A stretch of DNA of 64,000 nt, from NCBI RefSeq assembly GCF_000143415.4, contig NW_003314318.1, forward strand, positions 767,390 to 831,389, given 5' to 3'. Numbering within the stretch: position 1 is the stretch's first letter; each line of letters starts with the position of its first letter. A program made the position numbers and the translations under genes. The stretch comes from Selaginella moellendorffii (taxonomy: Eukaryota > Streptophyta > Lycopodiopsida > Selaginellales > Selaginellaceae). Below are positions 12,906-24,063 of the stretch, piece by piece. The notes below the pieces were generated by a model. That model had not been told where the DNA came from. It ran no database searches and saw nothing but the letters and a program-made list of their open reading frames with translations.

Positions 12906-15513
12906 ATGGGCGGTAATGAGCAGGATAGGACTGATGCCGTGTACAAGACGAAGATTGTGAATTTCTTGGGCCGCCCCGTGCCTATCATCCTCCAAAACGA
13001 TAACGGTCCTTGCCCTCTCATCGCTATCTGTGAGTAAACTTTTACTGGTTTGCATTAGGAGCTTTTCTCTTACTTTGTTTTCCCTTGTTTTCTCAGGTAA
13101 CGTTCTTCTCTTGAGAAACAACGTGACACTTCACAAGGATTCTCCCGACATCTCACTACAAAGTCTACTGATTTTGGTAGCCGAGAGACTGCTCGATTCG
13201 AATAGCAACAACCAGGTAAAGTTACTCAAGCTTTAATGCCATTTTTCCACGGATTTGCTCCTCTTTTTTTCTTCCTCTGGTTCAGGACAAGGACGAGAAC
13301 TATATCCAGAACCAGCAGCAGAACATTTCGGATGCCATCTCGTTGCTTCCTCGGCTTGCCACTGGAATTGATGTTAATGTTCGGTTTAGAAAGTAAGCCG
13401 GACTGTGCCGTTTCTTTGGCTCGGGCGCTTATACTTTCGCACTATTTTCGCAGTATTCATGATTTTGAGTTCACCCCAGAGTGCGCGATATTTGATCTTC
13501 TAGACATTGGCCTTGTCCATGGCTGGCTTTGTGATCCTCAGGTAACCATGCCATTAAGGGTCGATTCTCTTACTCTTTTGCTGGTGTAGGATGAGACCAC
13601 AAGCAGAGCAGTGGGATCAAACTCTTACAACGTCCTCGTTGAAAAGCTTGTCGCATTGCACGCTGGAAAGCCTGCTGTGGAGGAGGAGCCGACTGTCGAT
13701 TTTGCCGCTGCAACCACTGCTAGCTTAGGAGTGCCTTCTCCAGGTCTCTGCTCGAGAACGTCCTTTGAGGGCTTGCAGTTTCTGGATTTCACGGATCAAA
13801 AGCAGGAAGCCCCGGAGACGCTTGATACGTCATTGGAGACAGAAACAGAGGGTTCAAATGAAGCGGAGGAAACCCGAAAGAGGAAAGGTGATGAAGAGGA
13901 AGCCGCTCAGTTGCTCGACGCTCTCAACCTGTCCAGAGTGGACGTCCCAAGCACGCAGCTTGTGGATACGGAAAATGGAGCTTCGAGTCCAAAGAAGAAC
14001 CCGGTGGAAACGGAAGCAGGCCTCAAGGAGTGGCCCAGTATGACAGTATGGGTGCCTGAAAAAGATGGTGGCAGTGGTACAGAGTCACTGGTAACGGTGG
14101 CGGAGGACAGTGAGTGGCAGACCAAAATCGATCGCGACACAACGGAGAGCTCGCAGCTCAGTAGCTCGTCAGATTTCGAGTGTGTAGAAGTAGACGATTG
14201 TAGGACTGCTGATTCTTCGAACCTCAGCGGAGAAGCAGAAAAGATGGAATCCGCGACAGCTGACAGCATCGCTGAGGATGCTGGTCGTGAGAATGAAGGA
14301 CGGATTGGAATCGATGAGCCGCTTTACGAGGGTGAAACAACATATCAGTCATTTGAAGGTGACTTCGAGAACCGGGAGCTTTTATACGAAGGGGAAGCGG
14401 TTATAGCTGATTCGGAGCCGGGATCCAGTGGATCTGATTTGAGAACTTCAGAAGGTATGATTTCCATTTGTTTGTTTCTTAGTTCAAGCAAACTTTTGGG
14501 GCTAATATGTGTAACTGGATGCTTTGAAACTTTCCAGCGCTGGCTATTGAGAATTTTTTGAGCAGCCACGCAAGTCAACTCACATACTACGGGTGCGTTG
14601 CAAGCGTTTGTTTATTCTTTGCTGAATATTTGTCTTTTCCCGATTTGTTTTTCCAGTCTCTTTAGTTTGCAGGAAGGGCTGAAAGAAAGAGAGCTGTGTG
14701 TTTTTTTCCGCAATAATCACTTCAGTGCGATGTTTAAGGTCTGGTTGGTTGTGTTATTCGGTAATTGCTACAAGTGCTTATCGTCGTGTTGCAGTACGAG
14801 GGAGATCTCTTTCTGCTTGTGACAGATCAAGGCTACCTCAACGAACCCGATGTCGTGTGGGAAAAACTTACTGAGGTGATTTAATTTGAAGGGTGACGTT
14901 CGTTGCTTGACGGTTGCGTGCTGTAGGTGGACGGTGACTCTGTCTTTTTCACCGGCAACTTCACGTTGTTTAAGGCGGACGATCGGAACACGAGTTCCTG
15001 GAATGAGCGTGACGCAGTCGCTGCCACAGCTGTGAGTTGTTACAAACTATCTCAGTGGAGGATCTCTGTATTTATCTTTACTTTTGCTGCAGGATTACAT
15101 CTCTCAAATGGGAAAGCCAGTCCCGGCACCGCAAACTTCCATTGATCCAAGCTACAAGTATGACTGGGTTTTATAGTGTCTCGGTTCTTATCATCACGTC
15201 TTTGGTGCAGCTCGGATTTGGAGCTAGCCATGGCACTGCAGCAACAAGAATTCGACCAGCAGCAAAACCAGCAAAACCAGCAACCGCAGCAACAGCAGCA
15301 ACAGCAGCAGCAGCAGTCCCCTCGAAAGCCATCCAATTCTCCGCGAAAGGGACACAGACAATCCAGTGGGATCACTCCTGGAAGGCTAGTCACGGTAAGA
15401 AGATAGCACTTCCTTCGCCGAACTAAAAGATTATCTGGCAGGGACCGAGCAGTGCCAGTCCGCCACCCAAGTCATCGGACTCGAAACCCAAGGATAAATG
15501 CAAATTGATGTGA
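12906..15513 (+). CDS. MINDY-1/2-like deubiquitinase
   Basis: Twelve exons total 1947 coding bases (648 aa), with introns of about 47-85 bp. The catalytic domain starts near residue 10: LQNDNGPCPLIAICN holds the oxyanion Gln and catalytic Cys, LLDIGLVHGWLCDPQ follows, and FFRNNHFSAMFK supplies the catalytic His. An acidic insert of about 280 aa (13590-14454) separates the two halves. The tail has a DLELAMALQQQEF helix, resembling a ubiquitin-interacting motif, then poly-Gln and a basic end. MINDY enzymes trim K48-linked polyubiquitin. The last four residues are CKLM, matching a CaaX farnesylation box, which suggests membrane attachment (inference). A TAGGGTTAGGG telo-like sequence lies upstream near 12776. 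Confidence 0.88.
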
Positions 15514-15622
15514 AATACAAAGGATGGTAATAATATACATAATTTTTTTCTTCCCATCTTATTCTCTAGTTTGATTTATTACTTCATAGCTTGGATTGAT
15601 TTTTTTTATCGATCATGTTAAG

Positions 15623-17215
15623 ATGGACACACTGCCAGTGGAAGTAAAATCCTGCGCAAAGCTTCTAAAATCTCTCGACAAGCTAGAGGATTGCCACAAG
15701 GTCCACGCGAAGATCCTCGAGCACAGCCTCTTTTCTCGCAACACCTTTCTCTCCAACACCACCCTCGAGGCCTACGCTCGATGCGGGGGCTTGGCCGAGG
15801 CGCTCCACCTCTTCCACTCGATCCATCGCCCCAATCTCTTCTCCTGGGGCCTCGTGATCCGGGCTTGCATCGGCCACGATCGCCTCCCTCTCGCTCGCGA
15901 GTTCTTCGATGGATCGCCCCAGCGCGGCCTGGTGCTGTGGACGACGATGGTGGCGGCGTATGCCCAGGCTGGGGATCCCGCGGCAGCGCAGGAGCTCTTC
16001 GATTCCATGCCCGAGTGGGACGTGATCTCCTCCACGGTGATGATCACGGCCTGCGAGCTGCCAAGAGCGCGAGAGATCTTCGCCGCCATGCCCGAGAGAA
16101 ACTTGGTCTCCTGGACAGCGATGGCGGCAGCGTATGCCCGGAGAGGGCATCTGGAAGAAGCCGTGGAGCTCTTGGATCGAACGCCGGAGCTGGATCTGGT
16201 GTTGTGCACGTCTATCGCGGCCACGCACGCGAGGAACGGCGATTTCGATCGAGCGAGAGAGTTCTTCAACCGGATCAAAGAGCCCGACGCGTTCTCGTAC
16301 GCCACCATGATTGCTGCGTATGCCCAGGCCGGGAAGATGGAGGAAGCCCAAGAGCTCTTCGATCGAATGCCCGAGTTTGGAGTGGTGGCGGCCACTGCCC
16401 TCGTCCATGGCTACGCCGAGAGTGGCGATCTCGAGGCCGCGAAGCTCGCCTTCGATCGAATGCCGGAGAAGAACATCGTTTCCTGGACGACGATCGTCTC
16501 CGCCTATGCCCGAGCCGGTCTCATCGAAGCCGCCGAGGAGTTCTTCGCGAGCTCGATGAGCAAGCACGACACCACATCGAGCAACGCGATGCTGGCCGCG
16601 CTGACGCTCAACTCCTGCGTCGATCGAGCCAAGGCGGTGTTTGATGCGATGCCGCTGCGCGACCTGGTGTCGTGGAACTCGATCTGCGAGGCCTTCGCCG
16701 GGAGCAACCGAGTGGACGTCGCGGCGGAGATCTTTCGCTCGATGCCCGAGACCGATGTGGTGTCCTGGACGACTCTCGTTGTGGCGTATGCTCAGGCTGG
16801 TCATAGCGCCGCTGCCTCGCTCGAGCTCTTCCACGCCATGAATCTCCACGGCCAGCTTCCAAACGCCGTCACCTTTGTGGGAATCCTCACTGCTTGCAGC
16901 CGCATTGGGAGCTTGCGTATCGGTCTAGCCTGCTTTGCTTCGATGGTCCACGACTTTGCACTCGAGGTTTCTCCGGAGCATTGGTCTTGCCTTGTGGACA
17001 TGCTGGGAAGGTCGGGTCAGACGAGTGATGCGCAAGAGGTGATCAAAGACCTGCCTGCTGCTCGCGAGGATCCCGTGGCGTGGACGGCGTTTCTGAGCTC
17101 TTGTAAAGACCAGGCGGATTTCCAGCGGGGAGCTTTCGTTGCCCGAGATGTGGTTGCTTCCGGTGTTGCGGATGGCGGGGCTTTCACGCTTGTTTCTAGC
17201 ATCTGCTTCACTTAG
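15623..17215 (+). CDS. Pentatricopeptide repeat protein (S-rich, truncated E region)
   Basis: Intronless, 530 aa from the ATG at 15623. It is dominated by tandem 31-residue S-type motifs: VLWTTMVAAYAQAGD, NLVSWTAMAAAYARRGH, FSYATMIAAYAQAGK, NIVSWTTIVSAYARAGL and VVSWTTLVVAYAQAGH. These are followed by a PPR-L-like block (NAVTFVGILTACSRIG) and an E1-like region (HWSCLVDMLGRSG, AWTAFLSSCKDQ). It ends soon after, without E2, E+ or DYW. It is predicted to bind organelle RNA, probably in editing together with a separate catalytic partner. A start codon further upstream is not supported; 15596 is TTG. Confidence 0.9.
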   Translation: MDTLPVEVKSCAKLLKSLDKLEDCHKVHAKILEHSLFSRNTFLSNTTLEAYARCGGLAEALHLFHSIHRPNLFSWGLVIRACIGHDRLPLAREFFDGSPQRGLVLWTTMVAAYAQAGDPAAAQELFDSMPEWDVISSTVMITACELPRAREIFAAMPERNLVSWTAMAAAYARRGHLEEAVELLDRTPELDLVLCTSIAATHARNGDFDRAREFFNRIKEPDAFSYATMIAAYAQAGKMEEAQELFDRMPEFGVVAATALVHGYAESGDLEAAKLAFDRMPEKNIVSWTTIVSAYARAGLIEAAEEFFASSMSKHDTTSSNAMLAALTLNSCVDRAKAVFDAMPLRDLVSWNSICEAFAGSNRVDVAAEIFRSMPETDVVSWTTLVVAYAQAGHSAAASLELFHAMNLHGQLPNAVTFVGILTACSRIGSLRIGLACFASMVHDFALEVSPEHWSCLVDMLGRSGQTSDAQEVIKDLPAAREDPVAWTAFLSSCKDQADFQRGAFVARDVVASGVADGGAFTLVSSICFT

Positions 17216-17324
17216 CGAGAAAACAAGAGAAGGCGAAGTGCAGAAACACCTTCTCACTCACAGACGATGATAGCCTTTCTTTATTGTAACTTTACTGGTG
17301 TACCTTTGCTTTCACACACGAAGC

Positions 17325-18224
17325 TCACAGAAGCTTCAGGATATCCTTCTGCAAGAAAAGAAGTTAGTGCACCGAAAGAGAGTAGCGCGGCAAGAAATTG
17401 ACCTCGATTTTGGATGGGTTTGTAGTTGGAGCATAGCGCTCAACAACTTCACCAGTCTTGCTCACCAGAAACTTGCTGAAGTTCCACTTGATAAAGTCGC
17501 CGAAAATGCCCCCACCCTTGGCAGACTTGAGGTACTTAAAAACAGGAGCTGTGTCTGCTCCATTCACGTTCACCTGACACAACACCACGATGGAAAAATT
17601 AGGAGAGAACTGAAAAGATAATCACCACTTACTTTCCCAAAAACCGGGAACTCGGCCTTGAATCGAGTACACACGGTTTGCTGGATTTCTTCGTTAGAGC
17701 CAGGCTCTTGCCCGGCAAACTGGTTACACGGAAAGGCCAGGATCTCAAAGCCTGGAGTCAGAGAGAGCTCATAAGTTTCACAGCCAGAAAAAAGAAATTC
17801 ATACCCTTGTCCTTGTACTTCTCGTAGAGCTCGTTGAGTTCTTTGTAATTGGTTGTAGTGAAGCCACTGCCGAAGAAGAAAAACCGGTTAGAGCACACCT
17901 CGATTGACAACAAACATACCATTGCGATGCAACGTTTACAATCAGGAGAACTTTGTCCTTGTAGCTGCCGAGAGAAACATCGTTTCCTGTAGCATCCTGT
18001 AAAACAATGGGAAGAACTTCTAGACAATTGGAGAGATGTATAAACGAGCGAACCTTGACAGTAATGTCGTAGATGCTAGAGGGCTTATCCGAAGAGCTCA
18101 TGTTCCGATAATTCGGCGAGAAGATTCTTGCAGAGTCGTGAAAAAGCGAAGGGTTCCTCCAATACAAAGATACCAAGAGCACAAGAACCAACGATATATA
18201 TGAGGAATATGCACTAAGTATCAT
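17325..18224 (-). CDS. Glutathione peroxidase (thioredoxin-dependent, Cys type), probable N-terminal anchor
   Basis: Six exons sum to 624 bases (207 aa) on the minus strand: 18224-18054, 17996-17920, 17866-17805, 17751-17633, 17573-17403 and 17348-17325. The peroxidatic Cys lies in NVASQCGFT, split by an intron inside the Cys codon; [15 protein letters not shown] carries the catalytic Gln and second Cys, and WNFSKFLV carries the catalytic Trp. Plant enzymes of this type reduce lipid and hydrogen peroxides using thioredoxin. I start at 18224 because the added 41 residues contain a hydrophobic stretch ([14 protein letters not shown]) followed by Arg, like the anchor of Arabidopsis GPX3. Starting at Met 18101 would give a cytosolic form, and a TATATAT sequence within the extension leaves that possible. 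Confidence 0.88.
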
Positions 18225-18611
18225 TCGCTGGTACGTTAAAAACTAGCTGTGGATTCTTGTGTCTGGAAGAACAAGCCAGAAGCGAGATAGATGATCGACC
18301 TCGATCGATCTCGACGCGCAAGAGCGACAATCGCCATACCTGGATTGCGACAAGCGAGTGACTGCTCACAGATCGAGCCAAGCGATTCTCACACCGCGTT
18401 CTTGGCGCAGCGCATTCCGGGAAGAAGAGAAAGAACAAAGAAACCCTAGCACTGGAGAGGCAATGAGCTTCTTGTCTATGAGAAATTTTGGGGGGAATGG
18501 ATCGAAGCGACCATCGATCCAATCCAGGAAATATTACAGTGAGCAATCGCACCGATCGGTGGATGGCAGGAAGAATGGAAATATTTCGAGAGAGCTCTTA
18601 CTCCTCCGCGG
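18225..18611. other. Intergenic region between the peroxidase and an orphan gene
   Basis: It holds the upstream region of the minus-strand peroxidase and the 3' flank of the minus-strand orphan gene. No conserved coding motif was found; a plus-strand ORF over 18358-18747 mainly opposes the orphan gene. Confidence 0.4.
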
Positions 18612-19058
18612 TCACGGGGTCACGCTGTCGCTGGATGTAGGCCGGAATCCCACAGTCGGATACATCTGGCGCTTGCGATGCATGCTCACTGGCGCCGCCG
18701 TGAAATGCATGAGCAGCTGGTTGCTCGCGAAGAGATCCGTGAGATAGCTGCCGCCATTGCCGAGAACCTTGCTGCACGCGCCTTTGATCTTCCTCGCGAC
18801 CACGCCGGGCGCCCTGGCCATGGCCTGGTGGATCTTGGACACCGGGCACGGAGATTTCCTGCAAGCCGACTTGGATTTCGCCGATCGGTCGCCTGGCCGA
18901 TCGGCCGGGCGGAGGCGAATCACCGGCGGGAGCTCCACATTGCTGCTACACTCCGCGGCATCGATGGAGCTCACGAATCTCTGGTAGCTGCGGATGCCAT
19001 GGCCGGATTTCTTCTTGTCCCTGGACAATCCCAATGCCGCCGGCAAAGACCGCCCCAT
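18612..19058 (-). CDS. Uncharacterised small basic protein
   Basis: An ORF of 148 aa from the Met at 19058 (MGRSLPAALG) to a TGA at 18612. I do not recognise the family. It is basic, with a Lys-rich stretch (RDKKKSGHG), Cys residues in SACRKSPCPVSK, and a well-formed C-terminal part reading KIHQAMARAPGVVARKIKGAC then DLFASNQLLMHF. Base composition and codon use match the neighbouring genes and there is no internal stop, so it looks like a real gene. The frame is open upstream to 19277, but the Met at 19058 gives a natural N-terminus. No signal peptide or membrane segment is seen. Confidence 0.5.
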   Translation of the reverse strand: MGRSLPAALGLSRDKKKSGHGIRSYQRFVSSIDAAECSSNVELPPVIRLRPADRPGDRSAKSKSACRKSPCPVSKIHQAMARAPGVVARKIKGACSKVLGNGGSYLTDLFASNQLLMHFTAAPVSMHRKRQMYPTVGFRPTSSDSVTP

Positions 19059-19408
19059 AATCCCTATACGGATGGATCCACTGCTGCGTGGCCGCCGTCG
19101 CGTGGATCGATGGAATCGATCGATCGCCTGCCTGCCTGGGAAGGATGGAATCGCAGCAACTACCTTATTAACGACTGCCGATTCGGGATCAGAGGAGGAG
19201 GAGAGAGAGAGGGACGCGTTCTTCGCCAGGACTGCGACGCCATGCCATTGAAGGAAAAGATGGATGGACGGATCCAATCAAGGATGGAACAGAGTAATGC
19301 CAGATCTCCATTCCACGGTTTGGTAGAGCGCATTGAAGGAAGTGACTCTAGGGCTTGCGTGTCCGCCGCGGTGTCAACATTTTAGGGCTTTCCTTTTAGT
19401 TTAGGGTT
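19059..19408. other. Intergenic region
   Basis: Upstream region of the orphan gene and 3' end of the GDSL gene. Short TTTAGGG-type motifs occur at 19381-19407. No coding feature is supported. Confidence 0.4.
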
Positions 19409-20807
19409 CTAACTTTTAGGGCGTAAATTAAAGGGGGGGTCAACAAATTTGCCAGACAAGATCAAGTTGGCCACCAGTTTGTGGTACTTTTGCGTGAAAT
19501 GGTTTCCATCCCAAGAGACGAATTTGGAGGGATCAACACAGACTGGAACTCCGGGCGATCCACATTTTCTCCGGGGTGAGAAGTTGTACGGACTCCCGGA
19601 TCCACAGCACGCGTTGTCTGTGTCTGCGAAACCTGTATGAAAATCCTGATCATCAGCTAGGAAACTTCAAGAGAATAGCCACACCGTAACGCTCTGCGTT
19701 CTTCTTGATGTGGAGGAACGAGTTGTAGAGATCCGCAAAGAAGAATCTCGAGTCGCGGTGTTGTTTCCTCAGCCGATCGGTGGCGGCCTTTAGCCCGAGC
19801 TGCAGCGTGAGCGTGAGGTTGTTGTACGGAATTAGACACCCGCCGGCGTCATAGTCCCCCGGGTTCTTGCCTCCGTACAGCGTCTTGAAGAGCGGCGTGC
19901 AACCCTGTGGAGGGCGGCCGAAAACCAAGAAATTCCTCGCTCCATGCCGGTGCAAGGTCTGCTCGGAAAGTTCTAAGATTTGCCATCGAGACTCGGGTTA
20001 CTCACTCTTATTGCGGATTCAACAGCGGCCACCGCCCGAGGGATGATCGAATCGCGAATCTCCTCGAGCGATTTGTTCCCGAACTCCGGCTTTAAGTTGT
20101 GATTGATATCGTTCCCGCCGACGAGAATGAAGTACAGAGATTTCTTGAAGAAAGACGGGGCTGGCAACAAGTTGTTGCATCCTTTTACTGAGGATAAAAA
20201 TGCCATCGTCAAAGTTCTGTCAAGCCACAACAAAAGTACCTGTCCCTTGATCGATTTCTCGAGCCCGGCTGATCACCCTTCTTCGAAACTGCAAGAACTG
20301 CTTCACTTGGAGCATGAGGTGGAAGGGATTTTGGAAGCTTGCAGCGGCGGCAGTAGCTCCAGTCTGCGCGAAATTCACACTTTTCCTATGATCCGGGCGC
20401 AAATCCTCCAAATAAGCCACCGCGCCCTCTCCAAGACCGAGAGCTTTCACTGGAAACCACGGATTGCTCGATTATGATTGCCCATGAAAACAACTATTTG
20501 ACCCCGTACCAAAGTAGTCCACCATGAGCTTTCCATCGCTGGATCTTCCCGTGCTACTGGATCCGGGCCAGGTGATCCCGTACGGCAGTCCGGAAGGGAA
20601 TCCCCCGGGCACACCGTCGGGAAACAAGGCTTGCGCGTTACCTGTGTCGGACAGGGAATCGCCAAACGCGATGAGACCCCGGACTGGAAGCGCTCGCAAA
20701 TGTGGGGCACGATGTGGGGCTTGTCCTCCAAATGTTGAAAGAATCTGGGCATTGGCATCGATGAGCAGCGAGAGCGAGTAGCACATCCATTGGAGGAGCA
20801 GTGTCAT
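19409..20807 (-). CDS. GDSL esterase/lipase
   Basis: Minus-strand gene with about five exons. It starts with a hydrophobic signal-like N-terminus (MTLLLQWMCYSLSLLIDANA). Block I is GLIAFGDSLSDTGN with the nucleophile Ser; the YF-VNFAQTGATA segment is block II, YFILVGGNDIN is block III, and FVSWDGNHFTQKYH carries the catalytic Asp-x-x-His. The C-terminus runs through KFVDPPFNLRPKS to a TAG at 19409-19411. Plant GDSL enzymes are secreted or vacuolar hydrolases acting on acyl esters, cutin precursors or cell-wall esters; the substrate cannot be told from sequence. All residues of the catalytic set appear present, so it is likely active. Confidence 0.87.
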
Positions 20808-21727
20808 GGTGTGTGAGATTGATATTGAAGAACGTTTTGTGCAAGCATTCCTCTAGAAGTGAAGTATATTTGAATCTCAAAATCCATCCAAGCACGTTTT
20901 AAGATGCCGATAGTGTATTTTGGATTCAAAATGGTCAAAGGGGCATAACGTTAAAAGATATTTAATCTTAAGAGGAGGTCGTTAAGCCTTTTTATCTTTG
21001 TTGTTAAAAGATTGGTAAACCCTAAAAAGGAACCTCCGTCGATTCCAATCGGCTTAGCAGTTGGATCGCAAAAGCTCCGAATTAAGGATTAGCCTATAAC
21101 TAAAGGTGAAGCAAATGAAGTGAGGAGGCCTTCGCCCATGATCTTGGTATTGCCTGGATATTGCTCAATTACTCAGTCGTGAGACTCATGAAAAGCAGAT
21201 TTTTTCACACTACCACTAGGTGAGCCCAGCATTTCGAGTCATCAAGATCCCTTTCAGGATCTTGCCATCCATGCAACTTCGTCGCTACAAGACCCTTACA
21301 TTCACTTCACTCATTAGCTCTGACGAGGGTTGAAATTGATGATTCGGACGAACAAGGATTGACCCAGGCCTTCATTCTGGAGTCTGAAATCTCAAAATGA
21401 ATTACTGATACACCTTGATACTTTGAACAAAATGATTTATGCATCTCTAAGTGCCAGAACATGATCATGATCTTGAGAGAGAATTTACAAAACCCAACAT
21501 AGATGCGATGAACAAACAACATCCATAATAACTACATCAAAGGGCTGGATTGACTCCAATGGAGCATTGATGGATCACCTTTCATGGGCGACGATTCCTC
21601 CAAAGGTGATCCCTAAAGAGGTCCAAAGCTACTTGAAGCTGCAAGGCTAGAAAATGCTAAAGAGATTTATTAATTGTTCCATTCAAATCCATAATCATAT
21701 GAAGGATTTAGATTGGTTTTCTATGCT

Positions 21728-22250
21728 CGAATATGAGCTTCAGGTATGTTGGTTTGTTGTTTAATTCTTCACATTTGTCCTGTGAGCAGGCAAAGATGTC
21801 CTTGGAGGAGTTCTGCAACGCAGTGCAAGTCCTCACCACCATCAGTGAGAGCTGTCCGATACAAACTCACAAACGACAATTCACGAAGAGCTATAACATG
21901 CTGGCTGAGAAGTACTTAGCAGATGAAGTGCAAAATTTTGGAAAGCATGACGTGGTGTTCCTGGTCACAGAGATGTGAAAGAAACTTATTTTAAAGTTTG
22001 GTTTGAGCTTTTTGGTTTTTGGTTGTAATTTTGTATTTACAATTTATAAACTTCCTTAAACACTTAATATATTCTAGTTTATTCTTTAAACATGTTTCAA
22101 TGGATTAACAAATAATACTAAAGTTGCTGCATGCAACACACAGAAAATTAAAGAATTGACAAACATGCGAGCTCAAAACATCCATTTTTTGCTTTCACTC
22201 TTCTTTGAAATAAGTCGAAATGCAGACGCACAATCAAGCGTTCAGCTCTG
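21728..22250 (+). pseudogene. Decayed gene fragment, copy 1 of a duplicated unit
   Basis: An ORF at 21733-21978 (81 codons) starts ATGAGCTTCAGGTATGTT and continues with MSLEEFCNAVQVL. The text and its downstream sequence (CTTTCACTCTTCTTTGAAATAAGTCG near 22190) reappear in diverged form at 23572-23990. GAGCTTCAGGTATG looks like an exon end with a splice donor rather than a start. No family was recognised. Confidence 0.45.
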
Positions 22251-23270
22251 GAAACTAGCTGCTCAAGGTAAGCACGTCGGTGTTGAAAGACCAGCCCTGC
22301 GGACTCGTGGCTCGATCGCTGAGTAGTAGTTACAGGTCGAAGGGAATGAGATTAATCGCCAGAGTTGGCTCTTCAGCAACCTTGGCAACGAAAAAATCCC
22401 TGACCGGGGATTAAAGCAACTCTTACCAGCTTCTGGAGGCCATTCTAGCTTTGACCACCTCCGGATTCCAGGGGCAGTCAATCGGCACCGAAAGAGTCTC
22501 GACCGTCCTGTCCATGAGGCAGCCGCTCCTGTACCCGGTGGCTTTCATGGTCGCAAAGTTGACCATCCAATAGTCAGCGGCGACCTTCGATGACGCGAGC
22601 GCTCGTGAAGACGATTTTAATTTTTGGAAAGCACGGGTGTTGTTGACCAGAAAGTCATGAAAAGTCGTAATCAAAGCATATCCTTTTTTCTTTCACTCTT
22701 TGCCTCTGGGAAGAACTTTTCTCCGAGAAAAATGAAAGCACCACAAGAACCCCTTGTTGAGGTCTGAAGCCTCTGGCCATGGTTTGACGTTAATGCCTAT
22801 TTTTCACCGGGTTTGAGACGTCCAGAGCCTCTGACCAGAACTTTACACCGAAAGAAGCTATGCCTATCTTTTCTCACGGGGTGGAAGGATTTGCTCTCGA
22901 CTGGAGTCCGGTGCACCACGCTGGTAACTTGAACCGATTGATCCATTTGCATATAGTGATATTGTTTATAGGTGTTAACAAATCCATGTCTGGCAACCAC
23001 AGCATGTACCTTAAGAGCTTGCGTTCTTGTTAAACAATTCGTCCAGCGTCGAAGATCTGCGTGAAAGCGTTTCCTTTGCTTGAGTTTTAATGATAATATC
23101 TTTGAGCTTACAGCCTGCTCCTCCGATGGAACGGTCAGTGATGAAAGTTTGATTCTCTTGGAACAGGTTTGTGGTTCTCAAGAACAAACATTTTTACTGC
23201 ACTGTCAGATTCACACGCCCGGGATTTCGACTCTCTACAGGTGCTTGAGCTTCAATGCAATGTCTAAGTT

Positions 23271-23995
23271 TTGCTCGTAAAAGCTTTTTTAGGATGGTCC
23301 TCCCAAAACACCATACTGCTTACCAATCTAAGAGTGCGAGATCACGGTTCTGAGTTCGACCAAGAAGTGGACAAAATGATTTACGACATGGATGACATTC
23401 TGGAACTGCTATGTCTGGTATACATCAACGGCTTGGTAGAAGAACGTACCAGGTTAGATCCTACAATGGATCAGCTCTTGGCCATGGTTGGTGGTAGTCA
23501 ATTTTCCTGGGCGCCTGTTCCTCCAGAGGAAATTGCGAAGATTCTACGCAGCTTGTTTTAAGAGACTCGATGAGCTTCAGGTATGTTATTCTTTGTATTC
23601 TTCTCTTTGTTTTGTGCTTCACATTTGTTTTGTGACCGGGCAGAGACGTCCTTTGAAGAGTTTTGCAGTGCAGTGTCCTTTGCACCATTTGCGAGAGTTC
23701 TTCTAAGCACCACCTGACCAACCATGGCAACCGATAAGTTATGACAGGCTTTGCTGTGAAAATCATTGAGAAAATCATTGAGAAAGATCTGCACGGGCTG
23801 TCCCAGTGTCCAGGAGATGCCCAGGTTTTTTGACCAGGTAAACTCATTTTGAAGTTTGATTTCATGGTTTTTTCAGGTAGAAAGTTTCACCAGACACCAC
23901 CGAGGAAAATTTGAGAAGGAACGAATCACACCACTCGTGAACAAGCTGAAAGCATCACTTTCACTTTTCTTTTGAAAGAAGTCGTGAGATCATGA
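23271..23995 (+). pseudogene. Decayed gene fragment, copy 2 of a duplicated unit
   Basis: The open frame 23271-23561 (96 codons) is followed by a stop. Then ATGAGCTTCAGGTATGTT at about 23572, TCCTTTGAAGAGTTTTGC at about 23650 and CTTTCACTTTTCTTTTGAAAG at about 23957 match copy 1 in the same order. The frame is interrupted, so this copy is probably dead. The upstream part (EFDQEVDKMIYDMDDILELL) has no counterpart that I could identify in copy 1. Confidence 0.4.
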
Positions 23996-24063
23996 TCCAC
24001 GTATACTTGTTTGAAGCGATAGCTCTTGGATAGCTCTTGTTTATTGAGAAGCAAACTTACTTA

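Larger units (their letters stand above)
20808..24063. other. Gene-poor region with decayed coding fragments
   Basis: No intact gene is supported. It includes two diverged copies of one unit (separate entries), a minus-strand open fragment at 22423-22674 with conserved-looking text (VNFATMKATGYRSGC, VPIDCPWNPEVVKARM) that I cannot assign, and a plus-strand open fragment at 23271-23561 (YDMDDILELL, PVPPEEIAKILR) leading into the second copy. It may be one or more dead lineage-specific genes. Confidence 0.45.

Noticed and set aside
15683-16849. 388-codon minus-strand ORF opposite a PPR gene
   Set aside because: Antisense shadow; no recognisable motifs, while the plus frame has canonical repeats.
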